Positions 7,956-16,911 are shown, numbered from the stretch's first letter. The stretch is DNA of 21,327 bases from UMGS1279 sp045577695 (GCA_045577695.1 JAZNIW010000026.1:1-21327); one strand, 5' to 3'. Numbers and translations are program-made. Notes: a model not told the origin generated them from the letters alone.

Positions 7956-8579
7956 GTGGAGGGATATAAAACCGTCCGTGCCGAATATTCGGCCGAAATT
8001 GAAGTGAAAAAATCGCGCTTCATTGCCACCGTTATTCCTTGCAAAACCGAGGCAGAGGCGAGTGAAAGCTTGGCCAAAATGCGCAAAAAATATTGGGATG
8101 CCCGTCATAATGTTTACGCCTTTTCGCTGCGAGAAAACGGCACGAAACGTTTTTCCGATGACGGTGAGCCACACTCCACCGCCGGCCTTCCCGTTATGCA
8201 AGTCATTCAACATTTCGGCGTGACCGATGTGTTGGTGGTGGTGACTCGCTATTTTGGGGGTGTTTTGCTTGGCACCGGCGGGTTGGTGCGCGCCTATTCC
8301 GAAGCAACGCGCACGGCACTGCAACAAGCAGAAATTAAAACCATTTTGCCGGCCAAAAAATTCACCGTTTCTTGTGATTACGGAGATTATGATCTTCTAT
8401 TAAAATTATTGGAAAGCGTGGAACACGAAATTATTTCGACCGATTTTTCCGACCGCATTACCATTTGTGCTGTTGTTTCATCGTCTTGTTTAGAGAATTT
8501 TTTCAAAAAATGCACCGATACCTTTTGTGGAAAAATGCCTTTTTTAAATATCGAAGAAATTTTTTGGGGTTTTTCTTAA
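7956..8579 (+). CDS. yigZ: YigZ/IMPACT-family protein
   Basis: This 207-residue protein has the N-terminal UPF0029/IMPACT domain: KKSRFIA, then ARHNVYAF, then DDGEPHSTAGLPV, and the glycine-rich TRYFGGVLLGTGGLVRAY. A smaller C-terminal domain resembles an EF-G domain V fold. Bacterial YigZ has been linked to translation and nucleotide binding, but its role is not settled. The start is GTG 7956, eight bases after GGGAGG. An ATG at 7951 is in another frame and soon stops. It is the first gene after the promoter at 7888, and dgt follows 87 bases after its stop. Confidence 0.87.
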   Translation: MEGYKTVRAEYSAEIEVKKSRFIATVIPCKTEAEASESLAKMRKKYWDARHNVYAFSLRENGTKRFSDDGEPHSTAGLPVMQVIQHFGVTDVLVVVTRYFGGVLLGTGGLVRAYSEATRTALQQAEIKTILPAKKFTVSCDYGDYDLLLKLLESVEHEIISTDFSDRITICAVVSSSCLENFFKKCTDTFCGKMPFLNIEEIFWGFS

Positions 8580-8666
8580 AAAAATAAAGGGTTTTCGTCA
8601 AATTTGTCTAATAATAAAATATATAGCAAAAAAATCCAATGCCCTTTTGTTTTAGGAGGTGTCGGG

Positions 8667-9671
8667 ATGGAATATATTCGTACCCTAACCGAGCGAATAG
8701 AAAAAGAAACCTTATCTGCCAAGGCAGTACTTAGCAGCGCCAGCAAAGGGCGGCGCGTTTCGGAACCTGAATGCGAATTGCGCACCGCCTTTCAGCGTGA
8801 TCGCGACCGCATTATTCATTGCAAATCCTTTCGCCGTTTAAAACATAAAACACAGGTTTTTCTTTCACCCGAGTCGGACCATTATCGTACCCGCTTAACC
8901 CACACATTAGAGGTGGCGCAGATAGCTCGCACCATTGCCCGTGCTCTGCGTTTGAATGAAGACTTAACCGAGGCTATTGCACTCGGGCACGATTTGGGGC
9001 ATACCCCTTTTGGTCACGCGGGCGAACGCGCTTTGAATGAAATTGTCGATTTTGGTTTTCACCATTACGAACAGAGCGTTCGGGTCTGTGAATGTTTGGA
9101 AAAAAACTTTCAAGGCCTTAACTTAACGGTTGAGGTGTTGGATGGTATTTTAAACCATACCAAGGGGAATTGGCCACAAAGTCAAGAGGGAAAAATAGTT
9201 CGCCTTTCCGATCGCATCGCCTACATCAACCACGATATTGACGATGCGGTGCGGGCCGGCATTATTCGGGAAGAAGATTTAGATGCTGCTGTTTGTGATG
9301 TTTTAGGGCATACCAAAAGCGAACGCATTGATACTTTGGTAAAAGCGGTTATTTTCCATAGCACCGAAGATATCGGAATGGATGAAACCACCCAAAACGC
9401 CTTTGACCGATTGCACGAATTTTTGTTTGAACGCGTGTATAAAAATCCCATCGCCAAGGGGGAAGAGAGCAAGGTTGATGGTATTTTAATCGGCTTGTTT
9501 GAGTATTTTAAGAAAAATCCGAATCGTTTACCGTTGGAATATGGTAGGTTGGTCGAGCGAGAGGGGCTGGACCGTGCGATTATTGACCATATCGCCGGTA
9601 TGACAGACCATTATGCTGTTGAGATGTATAAGCAGTTTTTCATTCCAAAATCTTGGGCGCTGGACGTTTAA
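8667..9671 (+). CDS. dgt: dGTP triphosphohydrolase-like HD-domain protein
   Basis: This 334-residue protein hydrolyses dNTPs to deoxynucleoside and triphosphate by family assignment. Metal-binding HD motifs are visible: THTLEVAQIART (first His), then ALGHDLGHTPFGHAGE (HD pair plus downstream His), with a later Asp in the RLSDRIAYINHDIDDA helix. The N-terminal FRRLKHKTQVF and SDHYRTRLTH are typical of the family. ATG 8667 lies six bases after AGGAGGT, which decides it over the longer frame starting at 8604. The gene sits 30 bases before dnaG, so dNTP homeostasis is transcriptionally linked to replication priming, as in many Clostridia. Confidence 0.88.
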   Translation: MEYIRTLTERIEKETLSAKAVLSSASKGRRVSEPECELRTAFQRDRDRIIHCKSFRRLKHKTQVFLSPESDHYRTRLTHTLEVAQIARTIARALRLNEDLTEAIALGHDLGHTPFGHAGERALNEIVDFGFHHYEQSVRVCECLEKNFQGLNLTVEVLDGILNHTKGNWPQSQEGKIVRLSDRIAYINHDIDDAVRAGIIREEDLDAAVCDVLGHTKSERIDTLVKAVIFHSTEDIGMDETTQNAFDRLHEFLFERVYKNPIAKGEESKVDGILIGLFEYFKKNPNRLPLEYGRLVEREGLDRAIIDHIAGMTDHYAVEMYKQFFIPKSWALDV

Positions 9672-9701
9672 TCATTTAAGATAAAAAAAGGGGGGTGCCA
9701 C

Positions 9702-11471
9702 TTGCGTATTCCGGATGAAGTCATTATGGAAATTAAATATAAAAATCCCATTGAAGAGGTGGTTTCCCCTTATGTGAATTTAAAGCGGGCAGGCCGCAAT
9801 TTAAACGGTCTTTGCCCTTTTCACAATGAAAAAACGCCTTCTTTTACCGTTTATCCCGATACCGCCTCTTTTTATTGTTTTGGTTGCGGCGCGGGTGGAG
9901 ATGCTTTTACCTTTGTTCGTAAAATCGAAAATTTGGATTATGTTGAAGCCGTCAAACGATTAGCTGACCGTGCCGGCATTACCATCCCCGAAGGGGAGTA
10001 TGACGATTCTTATTTGAAATTAAAAGCGCGTATTTATGAAATCAACCAAGAAACGGCGCGCTTTTTTCATCGGTTTCTTTTTACCGACGAGGGGAGATGG
10101 GCGCTGGATTATTTAACCGGTCGCGGCCTTTCGGTGAAAACCATTCGTCATTTTGGGCTTGGTTGTGCTCCAAATCGATGGGATGACCTACTCAAGCATC
10201 TAAAAAGCAAAGGCTATTCCCTGAGCGATATGGAACAAGCCAATGTGATTACCAAGGGAAGCAAAGGATATTATGACCGGTTTCGCAATCGCGTGATGTT
10301 TCCCATCATTGAACTCAGTGGTAAGGTGATTGGCTTTAGTGGCCGTCGGCACCCTGCGGAAGAAAAAGGCGGTAAATATATCAACACCTCGGATACACCG
10401 GTTTACAAAAAAAGCAAATCCTTGTTTGGCTTTAATTTCGCCAAGGGGTTTTGTTCAAAGCAATTGTTGGTGGTGGAAGGGAATATGGATGTAGTTTCGC
10501 TTCATCAAGCCGGATTTGAAAACGCCATCGGTACCCTAGGCACCGCCTTTACGTCCGAACAGGCGCGTTTAATTTCCCGTTATACGTCGGAAATTGTGCT
10601 TTGTTTTGATAGAGATGCGGCCGGTCAAAAAGCCGCCAATCGTGCGATGGAGGTGCTGGCCGATTCCGGTCTTAAGGTATCGGTTGTTGCGGTTCCGGAC
10701 GGAAAAGACCCTGATGAATTTATTAAAAAGAACGGAAAAGAAAAATTTCAAGCCGTGTTGGATGGAGCTGCCAACGAAATTGAATTTAAACTATTTCAAG
10801 CAGCTGAAGGGATTGACCGAACGACGAATGATGGAAAAAGTCGTTATTTGAACGCGGTGACAACTGCTTTAGCCGGAATTTCGGATCCGATATCGGTTGA
10901 TTTATATGCCGGCCGTATTTCGGAGGAGTACGGCGTTTCGAAGCAAGTGCTTCAAAAAGAAATCGAACGAAAACGCTACCAAAAAAGAAAGGCGCGGCAA
11001 AAAAAGGAAATTGATTCCGTTGTCAAACCGGTTTATACCAAAAGCGAAACCAACCCCGAACGCCGCCTCCATCCACGCGCCGTCAAGGCTGAGGAGGAAT
11101 TGCTTTCGGTATTGATGGTTCATCCCGACCTAAAAACAAAACTGGGTGGGCTGTCCAACGAGGATTTTGTATCCTCCCTCAATCGGCGTATTTTTACCGC
11201 GGTTATGGAAGCCATCGCCCGTCCGGACGGAAAATTCGACCCTTCTTTTTGTGGCGACGATTTTACGCCTGAGGAAATGGGATATATTTCCTTCTTGCAA
11301 AATCGACCGGTGATTGCCGCTCACCCCATTCAATCTCTATTGGATGCGATGCGGGTGCTTAGAGAAGAAAAAGAAAAATGTAGCCCTGGGCAAATCGGTC
11401 AAATGGATGATGACGAATGGGCACGCCGAATGCAAAAAATGATAGATGAAAAAAGGAGTCAACAAGGATGA
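9702..11471 (+). CDS. dnaG: DNA primase
   Basis: This 589-residue protein makes RNA primers for replication. The N-terminal CHC2 zinc finger is complete: C38 and H41 in LCPFH, C59 and C62 in CFGCG. The primase core precedes a TOPRIM domain with VVEGNMDVV (about 256) and LCFDRDAAGQKA (about 300) for metal binding. The C-terminal region, rich in charged residues, should contact DnaB helicase. The start is TTG 9702 behind AAGGGGGGTG. The stop overlaps sigA by four bases (ATGA). This dnaG-sigA pair is the core of the classical macromolecular synthesis operon. No rpsU is present upstream. Confidence 0.95.
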   Translation: MRIPDEVIMEIKYKNPIEEVVSPYVNLKRAGRNLNGLCPFHNEKTPSFTVYPDTASFYCFGCGAGGDAFTFVRKIENLDYVEAVKRLADRAGITIPEGEYDDSYLKLKARIYEINQETARFFHRFLFTDEGRWALDYLTGRGLSVKTIRHFGLGCAPNRWDDLLKHLKSKGYSLSDMEQANVITKGSKGYYDRFRNRVMFPIIELSGKVIGFSGRRHPAEEKGGKYINTSDTPVYKKSKSLFGFNFAKGFCSKQLLVVEGNMDVVSLHQAGFENAIGTLGTAFTSEQARLISRYTSEIVLCFDRDAAGQKAANRAMEVLADSGLKVSVVAVPDGKDPDEFIKKNGKEKFQAVLDGAANEIEFKLFQAAEGIDRTTNDGKSRYLNAVTTALAGISDPISVDLYAGRISEEYGVSKQVLQKEIERKRYQKRKARQKKEIDSVVKPVYTKSETNPERRLHPRAVKAEEELLSVLMVHPDLKTKLGGLSNEDFVSSLNRRIFTAVMEAIARPDGKFDPSFCGDDFTPEEMGYISFLQNRPVIAAHPIQSLLDAMRVLREEKEKCSPGQIGQMDDDEWARRMQKMIDEKRSQQG

Positions 11472-12532
11472 GTAAAAAAGAAGTGCTGGAAGTAACGGTA
11501 GAAGCCAGTGAAAAAAATTATGATGAAATACAAAAACAACAAGTCGATGAGTTTGCGGAAATAGTAGACGTTCCGGAAGATGAAGATGCTTTGGCAACCG
11601 AACCGCCGGTGTTGGATTTGGATTTTGCCGAACCCACCTTGGAAGATTTGGCTTTAGAAGAATTGGAAACCGAAAATATTGAAGAAGATATGGCCGCTTT
11701 GGAAACCATTTCATTGGATGACCCTGTTAAGGTTTATTTGAAAGAAATCGGTAGGGTTTCTCTTCTCAGCGGTCAGGAAGAAGTGGAATTGGCACAACGA
11801 ATTGCTGAAGGTGATGATGAAGCCAAAAAACGTTTGACCGAAGCCAACCTCCGTTTGGTGGTTAGTATTGCGAAAAAATATGTCGGCCGTGGGATGCACT
11901 TTTTGGATTTAATTCAAGAGGGAAACGTTGGTTTAATTAAAGCGGTAGAAAAGTTCGACTATACCAAAGGTTTTAAATTTTCTACTTATGCCACTTGGTG
12001 GATTCGCCAAGCTATTACACGGGCCATTGCCGACCAAGCCAGAACCATTCGAATTCCGGTGCATATGGTAGAAACCATCAATCGGTTAAAAAAGGTGCAA
12101 AGTCAACTGCTTCACGAAAACGGCCAGGAACCTTCGGAGGAATTGATTGCGGAGCGGATGGAACTTTCCGTGGAACGGGTGCGTGAAATTATGCGGGTTG
12201 CACAGGAGCCGGTTTCAATGGAAACCCCTATCGGTCCCGAGGAGGACAGTCGTTTAATGGATTTCATTCGCGATGAGGATGCCACCGCACCCGATGATGC
12301 TGCTTTAAAATCCATCACGAACGAAGATATTGACACGGTTTTACACACCTTAACACCCCGTGAAGAGGCTGTTATTCGTCTGCGGTTCGGGTTGCTGGAC
12401 GGCCGTTGCCACACGTTGGAAGAGGTGGGCAGTGAGTTTAATGTTACCCGTGAACGGATTCGCCAAATTGAGGCGAAGGCGCTTCGAAAATTGCGCCATC
12501 CGGTGCGTAGCAACAAATTTAAAGACCGCTAA
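11468..12532 (+). CDS. sigA: Primary RNA polymerase sigma factor (SigA/RpoD)
   Basis: This 354-residue protein has a divergent, strongly acidic N-terminus of about 85 residues where region 1.1 would lie. Region 1.2 follows (DDPVKVYLKEIGRVSLLS), then regions 2.1-2.4 with the highly conserved core-binding and -10 helices (LIQEGNVGLIKAVEKFDYTK, YATWWIRQAITRAIADQART), region 3, and region 4 with the -35 helix-turn-helix (VTRERIRQIEAKALRKLRHP). The sequence is consistent with recognition of TTGACA/TATAAT, which appear several times in this window. An AAAGGAG SD lies inside dnaG, and the ATGA overlap implies translational coupling. Confidence 0.96.
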   Translation: MSKKEVLEVTVEASEKNYDEIQKQQVDEFAEIVDVPEDEDALATEPPVLDLDFAEPTLEDLALEELETENIEEDMAALETISLDDPVKVYLKEIGRVSLLSGQEEVELAQRIAEGDDEAKKRLTEANLRLVVSIAKKYVGRGMHFLDLIQEGNVGLIKAVEKFDYTKGFKFSTYATWWIRQAITRAIADQARTIRIPVHMVETINRLKKVQSQLLHENGQEPSEELIAERMELSVERVREIMRVAQEPVSMETPIGPEEDSRLMDFIRDEDATAPDDAALKSITNEDIDTVLHTLTPREEAVIRLRFGLLDGRCHTLEEVGSEFNVTRERIRQIEAKALRKLRHPVRSNKFKDR

Positions 12533-12556
12533 TCAAAACAAACGAAAGGAATACGG

Positions 12557-12814
12557 TTGACATTGAAGTACAAATATTTAACAAAGGGTGTTTGCTCTCG
12601 TTCCATTGAGATTGAGGTGGAGGAGGACATCATCCGATCGGTACGTTTTGAGGGTGGCTGTAACGGTAACACGCAAGGCATTGCTAAATTGGTGGCCGGC
12701 CGACGGGTCGATGAAGTGATTGATGCGTTAAAATCCATTCGTTGCGGGTTTCGTCCCACCTCTTGTCCCGACCAGCTGGCGATGGCACTAACCGAAATGA
12801 AAACGTTGAAATAG
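12557..12814 (+). CDS. TSCPD-domain protein (TIGR03905 family)
   Basis: This 85-residue protein has the conserved cysteines in VCSRS, GGCNGN and RCGFRPTSCPD. The last gives the TSCPD domain its name, a domain also found at the C-terminus of B12-dependent ribonucleotide reductases. The stand-alone form is common next to sigA or in redox contexts in Clostridia. Its function is not known, and metal or thiol chemistry is plausible from the Cys pattern. The TTG start follows AAAGGA, 24 bases after sigA. Confidence 0.85.
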   Translation: MTLKYKYLTKGVCSRSIEIEVEEDIIRSVRFEGGCNGNTQGIAKLVAGRRVDEVIDALKSIRCGFRPTSCPDQLAMALTEMKTLK

Positions 12815-12828
12815 GTGAGGTGACTGAT

Positions 12829-13389
12829 GTGAATCCCGACCAAGATATGAAAATAGTTGGAGAAAAACCTTCGGATGATATTCGGAAAAACAATGAACCG
12901 TTTTCGGAAATTTCTGACTATAAAAAAGAAAAAACAAATGGAAATTTAGAGCGGGCAAAGGGCCTTGGAACGGCGCTGGCAAGTGAGTTTGTTACGGTTT
13001 GCCGAAAGGATGAACTTAACCTTTCCCAAAACGACAGCGAAAGTTTAATCACTCAAAAAACGTTGTTGCTTTCCTTTACGGTTATGGCTGGATTGGAACA
13101 ATTTTGCCCCAATATGGCCTTGGCAAATACGGCGCGCACCGCTTTTTTTGACGGTTTATATGAACGTGACCGTGATCTATTTGAAAAATCTTCTGATACC
13201 GGCGCCTTTTCGTTTTATTATCTTTCTTTTCGGCGCGGTACCGAGGTTGATCGACGCGTAGGTCAAACCTTTGCTATGCTTTGCTCGCATGATGGTGATC
13301 CCATTTATCAGGAATTAGGCGAAGCCCTTTACTGCTGGTTTTCCTCGGTTATTCAAAAAAAGGTCAAGGCCGCCGGCTTTGTTTCATAA
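12829..13389 (+). CDS. Unknown protein at the end of the sigA operon
   Basis: I do not recognise this protein of about 186 residues. The start is placed at GTG 12829, eight bases after GGTGAGG. The open frame back to 12742 overlaps the TSCPD gene in another frame. The first 45 residues are charged and likely disordered. The rest (LGTALASEFVTVC, then LLLSFTVMAGLEQF, NTARTAFFDGLYERDRDLFEK, FSFYYLSFRR) looks like an all-helical soluble domain, with no signal peptide or membrane segment. It follows the TSCPD gene by 14 bases and ends at a terminator, so it is the last gene of the dgt-dnaG-sigA unit. A role near transcription is only a guess from position. Confidence 0.75.
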   Translation: MNPDQDMKIVGEKPSDDIRKNNEPFSEISDYKKEKTNGNLERAKGLGTALASEFVTVCRKDELNLSQNDSESLITQKTLLLSFTVMAGLEQFCPNMALANTARTAFFDGLYERDRDLFEKSSDTGAFSFYYLSFRRGTEVDRRVGQTFAMLCSHDGDPIYQELGEALYCWFSSVIQKKVKAAGFVS

Positions 13390-13391
13390 AC

Positions 13392-13432
13392 AAAAATGCA
13401 CTCCCGCTATGTGAAGTGGAAGTGCATTTTTT
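13392..13432. terminator. Bidirectional terminator between sigA operon and ligA
   Basis: AAAAATGCACT pairs with AGTGCATTTTT. T runs occur on both strands, which fits the convergent genes on each side. Confidence 0.85.
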
Positions 13433-13456
13433 ATGCTTATAATAGGGGAGACGGGG

Positions 13457-15424
13457 TCATTTTATCATTTCGTTAAAGGTGGCTTCGTCAATGACCGTTA
13501 CCCCAAGGGCGGCGGCTTTGTCCAGTTTACTGCCAGCCTCTTCTCCGGCCAAAACGTAGGTGGTTTTTTTCGAAACGGAGGAGGATGTTTTTCCGCCAAA
13601 TCCCTCGATGATGGTGGCTGCCTCGCTCCGCTTGTAAGTGGGTAGAGTACCGGTCAGCACAAAGGTCATACCGGCAAATCGGTTGTCGGTTATGGAGGTC
13701 TGGCAGGACATATTTACCCCATATTCTTGGAACTTGGCAATCAGTTCGCGACTTTGTGGCAGGGATAAAAATTGGTATAAACTTTCGGCCATGATTTCAC
13801 CGAATCCGTCAATAGCCATAAAGTCTTCTTTTGTGGCTGCTAAAATTGCCTCCATTGTTCGCAAACGGTCGGCTACCAATTTAGCGGCTTTTGCTCCAAT
13901 GTGGCGGATGCCAAGACCGAAAATTAATCGATATAAATCTCTCTTTTTCGAGGCGGCGATGGATTCGATTAAATTTTTGGCCGATTTTTCGCCCATTCGC
14001 TCCAATCCGGCTAAATCATCGATTTTTAGGGTATATAAGTCATACGGGTGACTTATCAAGTTGTTTTCCAGCAATAATTCTACTACGGCAGGGCCAAGGC
14101 CCTCAATATCCATTGCATCACGGCTGGCAAAGTGGATGATGTGGCGAGTGAGTTGGGCAGGACATTCTGCATTGGTACAACGCAGAATAGCCTCCTGTGG
14201 CTCGCGCGAGACTGGTGCCCCGCAAGAGGGACAATGGCTTACCATAGAAAAGGGTATGGTGTTTTCTCCGTGGGCGGCGACCCCCAGCACTTCGGGAATA
14301 ATGTCGCCGGCTTTACGCACAATGATGGTATCGCCAATACGAATGTCTTTTTCTTTAATAAAATCTTCGTTATGAAGCACGGCACGGCTGACGGTAGTAC
14401 CGGCTAAGGAAACAGGCTCAAACCAAGCCGTCGGTGTGAGCGCCCCGGTTCGACCGACATTAATTTCAATACCCAGCAGTTTGGTTTCTTTTTCTTCCGG
14501 CGGATATTTGTACGCTATCGCCCATTTGGGGAATTTCGCGGTTGAACCAAATACACTCCGCTTTTCAATCGAATCCAACTTAATCACGGCACCGTCAATG
14601 TCAAAGGAGAGTTCTCCTCGTCGTGCTCCAATGGTGGCAATTTTCTTAATAGCTTCTTGCATCCCGACGACGCGGTCGTAAAAAGGAAGGACTGAGAAAC
14701 CCAATGATGCCAGATAATTCAGCGACTCGATATGAGATGAAAAGGATTTTCCTTCAATTTGTTGAATATTGAATATAAAGGTAGAGAGTTTTCGCTCGGC
14801 CGTTATATTGGAGTTCTTTTGACGTAAGGAACCGGCGGCGGCGTTGCGCGGATTTTTGGGCGGCGCCAATCCTTGGTTTTCTTGGCGTGCGATGAGTTCG
14901 AAGAAGTGTTTGTGGGACATATACACTTCGCCACGTACTTCCAAAAAGCCTTTGAAATCTATGGTTTTAGGAATGTCGGCAATGGTCATTAAATTGGCAG
15001 TAACGTCTTCGCCGACCAAGCCGTCGCCGCGGGTTGAGCCACGCACGAACCGCCCGTTTCGGTATTCCAACGAAACCGAAAGTCCATCAATTTTTGGTTC
15101 TACCGAATAAATTGGTTCGGCTAATTCGCGAATGCGGCGGTCAAAGGCCAACAGTTCCTCGCTTGAAAAAGCGTCTTGCAAACTTTCCATTTTTACCGTG
15201 TGGGGCACCGGCGCAAATAAGCGGTCAGCCATCCCCCCCACACGACCGGTTGGAGAGTCGGGGCGCACCAAATCGGGATAGGCTGCTTCTAAACGCTTTA
15301 GCTCATTTTGCAGCATATCGTACTCATAGTCGGAAACCACCGGATTATCCTCTAAATAATAGCGGTCACTGTATTCGTTTAGTTGTTCTACCAGTTGGTC
15401 AATGCGTTGCTTTGCTTGTTTCAA
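13457..15424 (-). CDS. ligA: NAD-dependent DNA ligase
   Basis: This 655-residue protein seals nicks in replication and repair. Domain Ia comes first (RYYLEDNPVVSDYEYD). The adenylation domain has the catalytic lysine K111 in EPKIDG, followed by the OB fold. The Cys4 zinc finger is intact (CPSCG and CTNAEC), then helix-hairpin-helix repeats (LERMGEKSAKNL, IDGFGEIMA) and a C-terminal BRCT domain (FAGMTFVLTGTLPTYKR). Length is close to the usual 660-670. Translation starts at TTG 15424 with a weak, distant AAAGG. The gene follows yunB by 33 bases with no terminator between them, so at least part of its transcription probably reads through from yunB. Confidence 0.96.
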   Translation of the reverse strand: MKQAKQRIDQLVEQLNEYSDRYYLEDNPVVSDYEYDMLQNELKRLEAAYPDLVRPDSPTGRVGGMADRLFAPVPHTVKMESLQDAFSSEELLAFDRRIRELAEPIYSVEPKIDGLSVSLEYRNGRFVRGSTRGDGLVGEDVTANLMTIADIPKTIDFKGFLEVRGEVYMSHKHFFELIARQENQGLAPPKNPRNAAAGSLRQKNSNITAERKLSTFIFNIQQIEGKSFSSHIESLNYLASLGFSVLPFYDRVVGMQEAIKKIATIGARRGELSFDIDGAVIKLDSIEKRSVFGSTAKFPKWAIAYKYPPEEKETKLLGIEINVGRTGALTPTAWFEPVSLAGTTVSRAVLHNEDFIKEKDIRIGDTIIVRKAGDIIPEVLGVAAHGENTIPFSMVSHCPSCGAPVSREPQEAILRCTNAECPAQLTRHIIHFASRDAMDIEGLGPAVVELLLENNLISHPYDLYTLKIDDLAGLERMGEKSAKNLIESIAASKKRDLYRLIFGLGIRHIGAKAAKLVADRLRTMEAILAATKEDFMAIDGFGEIMAESLYQFLSLPQSRELIAKFQEYGVNMSCQTSITDNRFAGMTFVLTGTLPTYKRSEAATIIEGFGGKTSSSVSKKTTYVLAGEEAGSKLDKAAALGVTVIDEATFNEMIK

Positions 15425-15457
15425 TGTTTCGCAAAACCTTTCTTTTCAAATCTTTTA

Positions 15458-16156
15458 TTATTCGGCTTGATGGTTAAAAATATCATCCTCAATATCACCC
15501 GAGCCATCGTAAACGCCGGTGTACGCATTGGGTATCTTTCCGATAATCACAGTTTCTGCAAGAATGTATTTTGTAGAGATTTCCTCGGTTAGATTCCCCC
15601 AAGGAATGAGGATGAATAGTTTGTTTTTTACATTTAACTCAATGGAATGTAAGGAGTTATTAATGCCGGCTTCGTAGAAGGTGCTATTCAGTTCGGTGGT
15701 TACTGCCCACGAATAGCGCAAATCGAACCGAATTTCCGGCCCGCGTCCTAGGGTATATTCGTACCCAATTAAGGTGCCAATTGGCACCTTAATTGGGATG
15801 GTATCGCCTTGTTGGCGCAAAATTTTCTCCAATTCCGATGAGAACTCTGCTTTGATGCGATTTAAATCGGCTGTATCGGTTTCTACCGCTAAAACCGAAC
15901 CGTCCTTCCCATATTGCACACGGTCAATATTGCTGAGATACTGCTCCTCGTTGGATAAAATGTGACTCATAGATTGATCCATTTTCTCCAACATCAAACC
16001 GGTTGCCACACTCATAGGATAGCCGCGGATGACCGAACGAATCACTCCATCGGTCTGAAAAAGAAGCACCAATAATCCGATGAGAAGGAAGAAAAAACCA
16101 ACAGTTCTCTGTCTTTTTTTGGCATTTTTTCGCCGTGAACAACCGCTTTTTTTCAA
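15458..16156 (-). CDS. yunB: Sporulation protein YunB
   Basis: This protein of about 232 residues has a basic N-terminus, one membrane segment (about 21-38), and an extracytoplasmic domain. Family features are the VPIGTLIGYEYTLGRGPEIRF stretch and the later EAGINNSLHSIELNVKNKLFILIP. YunB is a sigma-E-dependent mother-cell sporulation protein in Bacillus, of unresolved biochemical function. TTG 16156 lies six bases after AGGTG. GTG 16165 is an alternative start three codons earlier. A perfect 34-bp palindrome (15764-15797) lies within the codons for the conserved PIKVPIGTLIG segment. It is flanked by the cytidylate-kinase-like gene upstream and ligA downstream. Confidence 0.88.
   Translation of the reverse strand: MKKSGCSRRKNAKKRQRTVGFFFLLIGLLVLLFQTDGVIRSVIRGYPMSVATGLMLEKMDQSMSHILSNEEQYLSNIDRVQYGKDGSVLAVETDTADLNRIKAEFSSELEKILRQQGDTIPIKVPIGTLIGYEYTLGRGPEIRFDLRYSWAVTTELNSTFYEAGINNSLHSIELNVKNKLFILIPWGNLTEEISTKYILAETVIIGKIPNAYTGVYDGSGDIEDDIFNHQAE
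15764..15797. repeat. Perfect 34-bp palindrome inside yunB
   Basis: The 17-base arm CCCAATTAAGGTGCCAA is followed directly by its exact reverse complement, with no loop. The reading frame stays open through it. No adjacent T run is present, so it is not a terminator. Confidence 0.95.
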
Positions 16157-16209
16157 AATATGCACCTGCCTTCGTACTACAGTTTACGCAGAACAAAAAA
16201 ACAAGTGCA

Positions 16210-16234
16210 TAAGAAAATTTGCTCATAGAGCAAA
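16210..16234 (-). terminator. Weak hairpin between the cytidylate-kinase-like gene and yunB
   Basis: On the minus strand TTTGCTC and GAGCAAA pair around a 3-base loop, followed by TTTTCTT. The stem is short, so termination is probably partial. Confidence 0.45.
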
Positions 16235-16246
16235 AAAGGAGTGGAC

Positions 16247-16867
16247 TTATTGTGCTTTTCGGTGCATACAGTCAATAATTAGCGCAGCAGCGTTCTCAAT
16301 GCCGATTTGACTGTTGACACACAGGTCGTACGTGGTGGCGGCACCCCATTTATTTTCGGAATAATAGTTGTGGTAGCTGGCTCGTTTCTTGTCGGTCTTG
16401 TGAATCATTTCCAAAGCCGCAGCACGAGAGATGTTTTCGTACTCACAAATGCGCTGAATACGACGTTCTATATCGGTGTGAATAAATATGCTGAGAGACG
16501 GAACTTCCTCTTTTAAAACACTTTCTGCACAACGCCCGACGATGACGCATGGCCCCTCTTTGGCCAGATTTTTTATAACATCGCTTTGAATCATAAAAAT
16601 TTTATCACTCATCGGGATTTCCGGCACACCGGTCAGGGTGTTGCTGTAGGTGTAGGCACCAAACGAAAGGGAATATAAAAAACTGTTGGTCGGGCGCTCG
16701 TCGTACTCATTCAAAATTTCTTGGCTTAGTCCGCTTTTTTGGGCAATGCGTTTAATAATCTCTTTATCATAAAAAGGAATGCCCAGTTGTTCTGCAACGG
16801 CTTTGCCAATTGCACGACCGCCACTGCCGAATTGTCGACCGATTGTAATAACCATATTGTTTTTCAT
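16247..16867 (-). CDS. Cytidylate kinase-like family protein
   Basis: This 206-residue protein matches the cytidylate-kinase-like (AAA_26) family common in Firmicutes. The N-terminal P-loop variant is ITIGRQFGSGGRAIG (7-21), followed by LGIPFYDKEII, the VIVGRCAESVL segment in the middle, and a lid region with HKTDKKRASYHNYYSENKWG. These proteins resemble Cmk but diverge from it, and their substrate is not established. It is distinct from the true cmk found beside rpsA in Clostridia. The ATG follows a strong GGAGGGGG. A sigma-A promoter lies at 16912-16940, and yunB follows after about 80 bases. Confidence 0.88.
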   Translation of the reverse strand: MKNNMVITIGRQFGSGGRAIGKAVAEQLGIPFYDKEIIKRIAQKSGLSQEILNEYDERPTNSFLYSLSFGAYTYSNTLTGVPEIPMSDKIFMIQSDVIKNLAKEGPCVIVGRCAESVLKEEVPSLSIFIHTDIERRIQRICEYENISRAAALEMIHKTDKKRASYHNYYSENKWGAATTYDLCVNSQIGIENAAALIIDCMHRKAQ

Positions 16868-16911
16868 CTAATCCCCCTCCAAATGTAAAGTTAAAGGTTT
16901 ATTTACACTTA

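Noticed and set aside
12742..12828. Earlier ATG for the unknown protein after the TSCPD gene
   Set aside because: It lies inside the TSCPD gene without an SD. GTG 12829 has GGTGAGG at good spacing.
13433..15592. Several plus-strand frames opposite ligA and yunB
   Set aside because: They are shadows of the minus-strand genes with no SD or family resemblance.
16174..16210. Sigma-E-like promoter for yunB on the minus strand
   Set aside because: CGTAAACT resembles a -10, but the -35 is poor and the leader would be too short.
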